From Chloroflexota bacterium (GTDB taxonomy: Bacteria > Chloroflexota > Anaerolineae > Anaerolineales > Anaerolineaceae), in the NCBI GenBank assembly GCA_029777225.1, contig JAKOSR010000116.1:1-29556 (forward strand): DNA of 29,556 bases, read 5' to 3'. This document shows, piece by piece, positions 1-6,854 of the stretch (its first letter is position 1; each line of letters opens with the position of its first letter). The notes under the pieces were generated by a model. The model worked only from the letters and a program-made list of their open reading frames with translations, was not told the DNA's origin and did not search any database. Position numbers and translations under genes: made by a program.

Positions 1-1324
1 CAGGCAAAGCCAACCCGCGGGGGACGTCGCGCACGCGGTTCATTAAAAGTGTCCCCAGCAGGGTAAAAGCGATTGAAGCGGCAAACATCAGCGGATAGCC
101 GCGGGATTCCACCAGCCAGCCAGCCAAAACAGGCGCGAGCAACAACACGCTGCCGGTCAGGGTGCGGGCCATGCCCAGGTAGGTGGGCCGCAGGTCTTCC
201 TTCCCCAACTCCATCACCAGCGCCAGGTCCCCCAGGCCCATGCCGGATGAATGGATGCCGTAAAAGACAAACACCAGGTAATACACCCAGATGACTTTGG
301 CCGTCAGCACCACCACCAGCGAAATCACCCACAGGAAAAGCGAAATCATCACGATGCGTTTCGGCCCGATTTTATCCCCCAGCGCGGCCCACACCGCGTA
401 ACCCAGGATGCCACTGGCAAACAGCACGCCGGTGAAAATGGCCGCCTGTTCGTCGCTTAGCGCGAGTTTGTGAATGCCATACACCGCCAGGAAGGCACTG
501 CCCATGGAGCCGAGGAAGGTGGCCGACCGCGCGATGAGGTACATGCGCAGGTTGCCATCCCGGCGCAAGATATCCCCAAACAAGTGAAAGTCCACGGCCT
601 TGGGGCTGGGTTTCGCCTCCGAGGTCGGGGTGTTGACTGGGGCGCGCTCGGGTTCGCGGTTTTGGGAATAGCTGGCGAACGAAAGCCACTGCGCGATAAC
701 GGCGATAAAAAAGCCGGTGGCGTAATTGTAGGGGTATTGCAGACGGCTGAGCACCACCGCCGCGATGGCTGAACCCACCACGCCCATCGATTGGCCAAAC
801 ACGCGGGAAATGCCAAAAACCCGCGCGCGGTGGCTGATGGGAAAGACCGTTGCCATCACTTCCTGCCAGGGCAGCGCGGAAAGTCCGCCGAAAATACCCC
901 GCAGTGACATTAAGATCAGTAAGAAGGTCAGCGCCGTGGCCTTGCTGATGTGGGGAATCGCCAGGGCCAGCGCCGGGAAAAACAGGTAGGGGAGACGTTC
1001 GGCAATCGCGAATTTACGTGAAAGCGGCAGCTTCTTGGGTGAACGCGAGACAACCCCGCTGATGAACATTTGCGGGATGAACCAGCCAGCGTTGACGATG
1101 GCCGGCATCAGCCCGATGATGAACGGCGAGTCGGTCAGGGTGGCGGCGAAAACCGGCATGATAGTGTTGATGGACCACAGGCTGTCGGCAAAGAAGAAAA
1201 ACATCAGGTCAAGCGTGTTGACGATGACGTTGTGTTTAAAATGCCGCGCGACCCCCTCAGGGACATTGTCCGAGGGCTTGATGCTCAGGGTGCGATAGAA
1301 AAAAAGCTTGACGCGGTTAAACAT
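1..1324 (-). CDS. MFS transporter, paralogue of 17015-18325 (3' end cut by window edge)
   Basis: The reading frame is open for 441 codons from an ATG at 1324 to the window edge, so the C-terminus is missing. The translation starts MFNRVKLFFY and is strongly hydrophobic, with about 12 expected membrane segments. It has a central hydrophilic loop (about residues 210-235, rich in Pro, Glu and Lys) between the two six-helix halves, as in the major facilitator superfamily. It aligns by eye with the second MFS protein of this window: SPFIIGLMPAI against NPLLIGMVPFL, and LRRDGNLRMYLIA against LRRDVNFRTYLLA. The substrate is unknown; the neighbouring glycosidases suggest a sugar or oligosaccharide. 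It lies 96 bp after the preceding GH94 gene and has its own promoter-like sequence. The start is supported by AGGA about 11 nt upstream. Confidence 0.88.
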   Translation of the reverse strand, partial: MFNRVKLFFYRTLSIKPSDNVPEGVARHFKHNVIVNTLDLMFFFFADSLWSINTIMPVFAATLTDSPFIIGLMPAIVNAGWFIPQMFISGVVSRSPKKLPLSRKFAIAERLPYLFFPALALAIPHISKATALTFLLILMSLRGIFGGLSALPWQEVMATVFPISHRARVFGISRVFGQSMGVVGSAIAAVVLSRLQYPYNYATGFFIAVIAQWLSFASYSQNREPERAPVNTPTSEAKPSPKAVDFHLFGDILRRDGNLRMYLIARSATFLGSMGSAFLAVYGIHKLALSDEQAAIFTGVLFASGILGYAVWAALGDKIGPKRIVMISLFLWVISLVVVLTAKVIWVYYLVFVFYGIHSSGMGLGDLALVMELGKEDLRPTYLGMARTLTGSVLLLAPVLAGWLVESRGYPLMFAASIAFTLLGTLLMNRVRDVPRGLALP

Positions 1325-1344
1325 TCGTTGAGGTCCTGCAGGGG

Positions 1345-1360
1345 TCAATTATACAATTGA
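1345..1360 (-). promoter_or_regulatory. Probable promoter (-10 region) for the MFS gene at 1-1324
   Basis: On the minus strand 1353-1348 reads TATAAT, a perfect -10 hexamer, inside the small inverted repeat TCAATT-gtat-AATTGA. The start codon is 24 nt downstream of the hexamer, leaving a short leader of about 17 nt. The -35 is poor: TTAATA with a 15-nt spacer, or GGTTAA with 17. This suggests activator dependence or a weak promoter. The stretch 1379-1420 shows no clear terminator. Confidence 0.5.
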
Positions 1361-1363
1361 AAA

Positions 1364-1378
1364 GTGGTTATTAACCAC
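1364..1378. promoter_or_regulatory. Palindromic operator-like site overlapping the -35 region
   Basis: The sequence GTGGTTA-T-TAACCAC is a perfect 15-bp palindrome (7-bp arms, one central base). It lies just upstream of the TATAAT box for the MFS gene, where a repressor or activator would contact the -35 region. It is a plausible binding site for a dimeric regulator, but no regulator gene lies in the window and I found no second copy upstream of the GH2 gene. Confidence 0.4.
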
Positions 1379-1420
1379 ATTGGGGTGTGGCGCGCGACAT
1401 TCACGCCCCGACCCCGCCCC

Positions 1421-3853
1421 CTACCCCAACAGGAACGCGCCTTGCCCCGCGGCCGGGTTGCCCAGCCAAACCTCCACCTGGTGGTCATCTCCCTCCAGGC
1501 CGGCGGGTACCAGGCTGCCTTCCATTTCCTGCCCATCCACGACCATGCGGCTGACGCCCCGGCAGACGTGCTCCGGGTTTTGGACGTGGATGCGATATGT
1601 CTTGCCCCGGAATTTCCGAGTGACGCTGAATTCGTCCCAGCCAGAAGGGACGCAGGGGTCCACCCGCAGCCCGTTCAACTCCGCGCGCAGCCCCAGGATG
1701 TAACGGGTGGCACTGAAGTAGGACCAGGCCGCCGCGCCTGTCAGCCAGGTGGTGCGGGTGTTGCCCGGCCGGGGTGAGAAGCGGGAATACGTAGTCTGCC
1801 CCTGCACGTAGGGCTCGCACAGGCGAATTTCAGCCCTGTCGTTCCAGGCGGCAGGCATGGCCGCCGAGTAATATTCGAACGCCCGGTCGCCGTGGCCAAG
1901 CAGGCATTCCGCCATCACGCCCCAGCCCTGCGTGTGATTGAATATCCCTGCGTTTTCCTTGATGCCCGGGTTAAACACCACCGCCCGCATCACGTCCACC
2001 GGCGTGTGTTCAAAAGCCGGCGCGCAAAGCATCAGCCCCCAGGGAGTGGCCAGCTGGTCGTGCACAGCCTGCATGCAGCCCTCGGCCTGGCCCGGGGTGG
2101 CCGCCCCGCTGATGACCGCCCAGACCTGGGTGTTGAAATACAGCTTGCCCTCGGGGTAGTCCCGCGTGCCATACACAATCCCGTCTTCCGTAATGGCCCA
2201 GATGAACCAATCGGCGTCCCAGGCATGCGCCTGTATGCGCTCGTCCAGCGCGATGATTTGCTCCTCCGCCCAGCGTTTCTCATCCAACTCGCCCAGGCTC
2301 TTGGCAATTTCGGCGTAAACAAGCAAGCCGTAGCGCACCTGGAAGGCCACAAACACGCTCTCCCCATGGAAGCCGAGCCTCAGGCAGTCGTTCCAATCCG
2401 CCAGCAGCCCGCAAGGCAAGCCGTGGGCGCCGGTGCGAGTCAGGTTGAACAGGAGGGCCTGCTTGAGGTGCCCAAACACGCTCGCGGAACCCTGGTCGGC
2501 ATAGGGCAGTTCTTTGTGGTAGAAAGCCAGGTTACCTGTCTCGTTCACGTAGGCCGGCACCGCGTTGAAGAACCACAGGCAGTCGTCCGAGCGGAATTCC
2601 TCCTCCGCTATGGGCGGCTCAGCCCCCGGATGATGGTCAAACGGTTGCACGATAGGCAGCGCGCCCCCGTTGGCAAATTGACCGGTGAGCATCAGCTCCA
2701 GCCTGGCGCCGGCCTCGTCGGGAATGGCGGATACCACCCCGAGGATGTCCTGCACGGAATCACGGAACCCCAACCCGTCCCGCTCGCCGTTGTAGACCAG
2801 GCTGGCGGAGCGCGACCAGGCGTTGGTGACCAGGGCGTTGTAGAGCCCCCAAACGTTGATGGTATGGTTGAAGGCTTCGTCCGGCGTCTGAACACTCAAG
2901 CTTTCCAGGCGGGAGTGCCAGAAGTCTTTCAGCCGTTTCAGTTCGGCCTCAGCGCGCTCCAGCGTGCCAAACTCCTGCCAAACCCTGGCGCCTTCCTCCC
3001 GGGCCTCCCCCACCCCGAGCAAAACCAGCAGCTCCCGACTTTCACCCGGCGCGAGCGTCAGGTCGGCCTGCAAACTGCCACAAGCGTTGTCCCCATAAGC
3101 CAGGCTGTTGCCACACTGGCCAGCCAGGGGCACCCGCGGGGACTGGTAACTGCCATACGTCCCCAAAAAGGTCTCCCGGCTAGTATCGAACCCAGCCAGT
3201 TCCGCGCCGGCCAGCCCCATCCACACTTTGCCGGCCTGGTCATTCGGGTCGGCGGGTTTGCCCGACTGGCTGAGGTTGTCATGATAAACTACGCGCAATA
3301 ATCTGTCAGCCGTTAGTTCGCCTTTAATGATAAACAGCGAATACTGGAGGTTGACCTGGTCCTGGAAGGTGTCCCACTGGTTGGTGAATTCGCAGTAGGT
3401 GAATACCGAAAGGTTCCGGGGTGCGTCGGAGTGGTTGGTCAGCTTCAGGCGCCAGTACTCAAAATGCTGGCCGAGCGGCACAAAATAGGTGCTCTCGCTC
3501 TCAATCCCACGATACTTTGAGGTAATCACGCTATAGGCTGTGCCATGCCGGCAGACGGAATCGTATTCCTCCAGTGGCTTGCCCACCGGCTGCCAGGAGG
3601 CAGACCAAACGTCGCCATCTTCCCGGTCACGGATGTAAAAATAACGCCCGGGCTGGTCCATCGGAACGCTGTTGAAGCGCAGCCTCAATAACCGCCCCTT
3701 CGCGCCAGACTTCAAAAAGCTATATCCACCGGCATTGTTGGTGATGAGCGCGCCATACTCGGTGGAACCAAGGTAATTGCTCCAGGAGGCCGGCGTATCC
3801 GGCCGGGTGATGACATATTCCCGGGCCTGGTCGTCAAAGTATCCGTATCGCAT
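1421..3853 (-). CDS. GH94 disaccharide phosphorylase, acceptor specificity unresolved
   Basis: The 810-residue protein has the full GH94 layout: N-terminal beta-sandwich (starts MRYGYFDDQAREYVITRPDT, typical of cellobiose and chitobiose phosphorylases), linker, (alpha/alpha)6 barrel and C-terminal beta domain. Family members transfer a glucosyl or GlcNAc unit to phosphate, giving the sugar 1-phosphate. Visible motifs are GFRDSVQD (362-369), ADWNDC (485-490) with the general-acid Asp, IKENAGIF (631-638) and TTWLTGAAAW (701-710). Length fits the 800-830 residue group. Acceptor-site residues differ from the neighbouring cellobiose phosphorylase: Arg623 stands where that enzyme has Glu655. There is no signal peptide, so it is cytoplasmic. 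The ATG at 3853 is preceded by GAGGA. It is the last gene of the enzyme cluster, 38 bp after the cupin gene. Confidence 0.88.
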   Translation of the reverse strand: MRYGYFDDQAREYVITRPDTPASWSNYLGSTEYGALITNNAGGYSFLKSGAKGRLLRLRFNSVPMDQPGRYFYIRDREDGDVWSASWQPVGKPLEEYDSVCRHGTAYSVITSKYRGIESESTYFVPLGQHFEYWRLKLTNHSDAPRNLSVFTYCEFTNQWDTFQDQVNLQYSLFIIKGELTADRLLRVVYHDNLSQSGKPADPNDQAGKVWMGLAGAELAGFDTSRETFLGTYGSYQSPRVPLAGQCGNSLAYGDNACGSLQADLTLAPGESRELLVLLGVGEAREEGARVWQEFGTLERAEAELKRLKDFWHSRLESLSVQTPDEAFNHTINVWGLYNALVTNAWSRSASLVYNGERDGLGFRDSVQDILGVVSAIPDEAGARLELMLTGQFANGGALPIVQPFDHHPGAEPPIAEEEFRSDDCLWFFNAVPAYVNETGNLAFYHKELPYADQGSASVFGHLKQALLFNLTRTGAHGLPCGLLADWNDCLRLGFHGESVFVAFQVRYGLLVYAEIAKSLGELDEKRWAEEQIIALDERIQAHAWDADWFIWAITEDGIVYGTRDYPEGKLYFNTQVWAVISGAATPGQAEGCMQAVHDQLATPWGLMLCAPAFEHTPVDVMRAVVFNPGIKENAGIFNHTQGWGVMAECLLGHGDRAFEYYSAAMPAAWNDRAEIRLCEPYVQGQTTYSRFSPRPGNTRTTWLTGAAAWSYFSATRYILGLRAELNGLRVDPCVPSGWDEFSVTRKFRGKTYRIHVQNPEHVCRGVSRMVVDGQEMEGSLVPAGLEGDDHQVEVWLGNPAAGQGAFLLG

Positions 3854-3891
3854 GGCTCACTTCTTCCTCTTGTCCTTTGACTGTAATTCGT

Positions 3892-4320
3892 CTATTCCCA
3901 GGTTTGGGGCAGCAGCTCTCGCGCCGTCTGGCAGAGAAAAGCCCGCTGTTCCGGGGTGAGCGTGTAATAGGCAGAATTGGCCGCTCGGGTGTCGTTGTTT
4001 TCCACCAACAGGATGACCGCGTCCCGGCTCATCAACACGTTGTGCCAGGCCGCGGCTTTGACGTTGTAAAGCAGGCCAGGTTGCATGGTGTAGGTCTCGT
4101 AGGCCTCAACGCGCTCATCGCCCTGCCCCAAAAGCAGGACCGCCTGGCCGTACAGCAGCACGAAGACTTCATCCGTTTCCAGGTGCTTCTCTGCCCGAAT
4201 GATGTTCTCCGGGATGAGCTCGTCCAAAAAGCGCAAAAACGCCACTCGCCAGGTGCCAAAGTCCACCAGGGGCTTGTATCCTTCGCCGTCGTAGGTCCTG
4301 ATTTCCACTAATTCCGACAT
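3892..4320 (-). CDS. Small cupin-fold protein of unknown function
   Basis: A 142-residue protein placed between two GH94 phosphorylase genes. The central part looks like a cupin barrel: His46, then DEVF (50-53) and Gly58 fit cupin motif 1. Pro81-Gly82 followed by Trp92-His93-Asn94 fit motif 2. The usual HxH metal pair is not evident, so metal binding is uncertain. There is no signal peptide or membrane segment. A strong ribosome binding site (AAGGAGG) precedes the ATG at 4320, and the gene sits 27 bp after the cellobiose phosphorylase gene, so it is almost certainly co-expressed. A sugar-binding, anomer-handling or sensing role is possible from context only; I do not recognise a characterised homologue. 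Confidence 0.75.
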   Translation of the reverse strand: MSELVEIRTYDGEGYKPLVDFGTWRVAFLRFLDELIPENIIRAEKHLETDEVFVLLYGQAVLLLGQGDERVEAYETYTMQPGLLYNVKAAAWHNVLMSRDAVILLVENNDTRAANSAYYTLTPEQRAFLCQTARELLPQTWE

Positions 4321-4347
4321 CCTTGCCTCCTTTTACGCCTGTCCGCG

Positions 4348-6837
4348 TCAGCTGACCACGGCTTCAACGTGCACGTCGCTGCGTCCATCCGTGGGGATGG
4401 GGATGAGCGTTCCCTCAATCGGTGCCCCATCCACCAGCAGTGCCACCGCGTTGCCGGGGCCCCTGCGCACCACATCAATCCAGTAGCGCACGCCGCGATA
4501 CATGCGAATCGCCTGGTAGCCGGGCCAATGGGTTGGGATGACCGGCCGCAGCGCGAGCCCCTGCAGGGTAGGTCGGATGCCCAGGATATGCTGCGTGATG
4601 GCCACCAGGTTCCAGGACGCGGTGCCCGTCAGCCAGGAATTCTTGGCCTCCCCAAAGGTGGGGGCGGCCTTGCCGGCAATGGTTTGGGCGTATACGTACG
4701 GCTCGCAGCGGTGGATTTCACTCATCGCTTCGCGGTTGGATGGGTTGATGCGCAAATAGTAATCGTAGGCCTGGTCAGCCCGCCCAACAACCGTCTCCGC
4801 GATGATGACCCACGGGTTGTTGTGGCAGAACACGCTTCCGTTCTCCTTGTAGCCAGGTGGATAGGATGAAATTTCGCCCAGGTTGAGGTGATACTGGCTG
4901 AAAGGCGGGTCGAGCAGCACGATACCGTGCTCCGTGCCCAGGCGCTCGCGGGTGGAATCCAGCGCCCGCGTGGCGCGTCCGTCCGCCACGCCCAGGCCGG
5001 CCATCACGCACATGCCCTGCGGTTCAATGAAGATTTGACCTTCCGCGTTTTGAATGGAACCCACCGGCTGGCCAAACGCGTCGTAGGCCCGGCGGAACCA
5101 CGCGCCGTCCCAGCCCGCCGCCCACACCGCCGTTTCCATCTCCGCGGCCTTGGCCTGGTAGAAGCCGGCCCCCTCCGGGGCCAGCCCGGCCAGCTCAGGC
5201 AGGGCGGCGATGGCAGCCATCTCCTGGCAGGCCAAAACAAACAGCCCGGCGATGAAGACGCTCTCGGCCACCTTCCCTTCAGTGTTTTCCGTGGTCTGGA
5301 AGGACTGGCCGGGCGTGTCTGAGAAGCAATTCAGGTTCAGGCAGTCGTTCCAATCCGCCCGCCCAATCAGGGGCAGGCCATGCGGTCCAATCCGCTCCAG
5401 GGTGTAGCGTGTGGCGCGTTGCAGGTGTTCATACAGCGGCGTTTCGCTGCCCGGCATGTTCTCATACGGCACCAATTCATCCAGGATGCCCAGGTCGCCG
5501 GTTTCCTTCAGGTAAGCGGATACACCCAACACCAGCCACAACGGGTCGTCATTGAAATTGGAGCCGACCTCGTTGTTTCCACGCTTGGTGAGCGGCTGGT
5601 ACTGGTGGAAGGCACCACCGTTGGCCAGCTGGGTGGCAGAGATTTCAAGGATGCGTTCACGCGCCCGTTCAGGGATGATATGCGCGAAACCGAGCAAATC
5701 CTGGTTGGAATCCCTAAAGCCCATGCCCCGCCCGATGCCGCTTTCAAAATAGGAGGCAGAACGGCTCATGTTGAAGGTAATCATACATTGATAGGTGTTC
5801 CAGATGTTGACCATGCGGTTGGTATGTACGTCCGGGGTATAGACGCGCAGCTTGTCCAGCAAGCCATCCCAGTTTTCCCGCAACTCCGCGAAGGCTCCTT
5901 CCACGCCCGCTGGCGTGATGTACCGCGCGAGCATGGGCCAGACCTTGCATTTGTTAATGGTCTGTGAGCTGGCTGGCTCGAACTTTTCCTCCGGGTTGTT
6001 CTCATGGTAGGCCAGCAGGAAGATGACCTGGCGCTCCTCGCCGGGGGCCAGCTCCAGGCGCACCTGGTGGGAACCTATCGGCTGCCAGCCATGCGCGACG
6101 GAATCGCGCGCGCGGCCTTCCTCCACGGCCAGTGGGGCATCCCATCCGCGGTATGGGCCCAAAAAGCTCTCCCGCTGGGTGTCAAAACCAGCCAGCGGCG
6201 CGGAGCAGCTGAAGCTGGCAAAATGGTTGCGCCGTTCGCGGTACTCGGTCTTGTGGAAGATGGTGCTGTTCTCAAGTGACCAGGCCACGCCAGGGGCCAG
6301 CTGGGGCACTTCCATCTCGGCTATGTTGAAATTGCGCTGGAAGTTGGTGGCGTCGTCATTGGCATCCCACAGCGCGAACTCCAGGGCCGAAAACAGGCTG
6401 AGGGAGGCATTGGCCTCACGCGTGTTGCGCACGCGCACATCCCAGATTTCCACGGGGTCATCCACGGTGATGAAGTAACGGGCCTTAAACTGGATGCCAT
6501 GGTTGGTGCTACTGATGCGCGTGTAGCCCATGCCATGCCGGCACTCGTAGGCATCGAGTGTGCCCCGGGTCGGCATCCAGGTGGGCGACCAATACGCGCC
6601 GCTGTGGTCATCCCGCAGGTAGAGGTAGCGCCCGCCCATATCCAGTGGGGCGTTGTTATAACGGTAGCGGGTGAGGCGGCGCAGGCGGGCGTCCTTGTAA
6701 AAGGTGTACCCACCAGCGGTGTTGGAGATGAGACCGAAATAGTCCTTGCTGCCAAGGTAGTTTATCCAGGGCAGCGGCGTATCCGGCCGGGTAATGACGT
6801 ATTCACGCCTTGAGTCGTCAAAATAACCGTAGTTCAT
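4348..6837 (-). CDS. Cellobiose phosphorylase (GH94)
   Basis: Reversibly splits cellobiose with phosphate into alpha-glucose 1-phosphate and glucose in the cytoplasm, saving one ATP per disaccharide compared with hydrolysis. The 829-residue length and motifs match characterised clostridial and Cellvibrio enzymes closely: FDDSRREYVITRPDTP (6-21), WINYLG (24-29), AGGYTFY (41-47), FNMSRSASYFESGIGRGMGF (355-374), FRDSNQDLLGF (374-384), RADWNDCLNLN (493-503) with the general-acid Asp498 in the DWND motif, GEISSYPPGYKEN (654-666) lining the acceptor site, and NSWLTGTASWN (733-743). Glu655, Tyr659 and Lys664 correspond to residues that hold the acceptor glucose in known structures. The start is backed by AAGGAG just upstream, and the gap from the preceding GH3 gene is 17 bp. 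Confidence 0.95.
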   Translation of the reverse strand: MNYGYFDDSRREYVITRPDTPLPWINYLGSKDYFGLISNTAGGYTFYKDARLRRLTRYRYNNAPLDMGGRYLYLRDDHSGAYWSPTWMPTRGTLDAYECRHGMGYTRISSTNHGIQFKARYFITVDDPVEIWDVRVRNTREANASLSLFSALEFALWDANDDATNFQRNFNIAEMEVPQLAPGVAWSLENSTIFHKTEYRERRNHFASFSCSAPLAGFDTQRESFLGPYRGWDAPLAVEEGRARDSVAHGWQPIGSHQVRLELAPGEERQVIFLLAYHENNPEEKFEPASSQTINKCKVWPMLARYITPAGVEGAFAELRENWDGLLDKLRVYTPDVHTNRMVNIWNTYQCMITFNMSRSASYFESGIGRGMGFRDSNQDLLGFAHIIPERARERILEISATQLANGGAFHQYQPLTKRGNNEVGSNFNDDPLWLVLGVSAYLKETGDLGILDELVPYENMPGSETPLYEHLQRATRYTLERIGPHGLPLIGRADWNDCLNLNCFSDTPGQSFQTTENTEGKVAESVFIAGLFVLACQEMAAIAALPELAGLAPEGAGFYQAKAAEMETAVWAAGWDGAWFRRAYDAFGQPVGSIQNAEGQIFIEPQGMCVMAGLGVADGRATRALDSTRERLGTEHGIVLLDPPFSQYHLNLGEISSYPPGYKENGSVFCHNNPWVIIAETVVGRADQAYDYYLRINPSNREAMSEIHRCEPYVYAQTIAGKAAPTFGEAKNSWLTGTASWNLVAITQHILGIRPTLQGLALRPVIPTHWPGYQAIRMYRGVRYWIDVVRRGPGNAVALLVDGAPIEGTLIPIPTDGRSDVHVEAVVS

Positions 6838-6854
6838 GTTTCTCCTTCTCCATG

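Noticed and set aside
1892..3301. A 469-codon open frame on the plus strand inside the GH94 gene
   Set aside because: It is an antisense shadow of a well-supported GH94 gene in G+C-rich sequence. The product has no recognisable domain and no proper ribosome binding site was seen.
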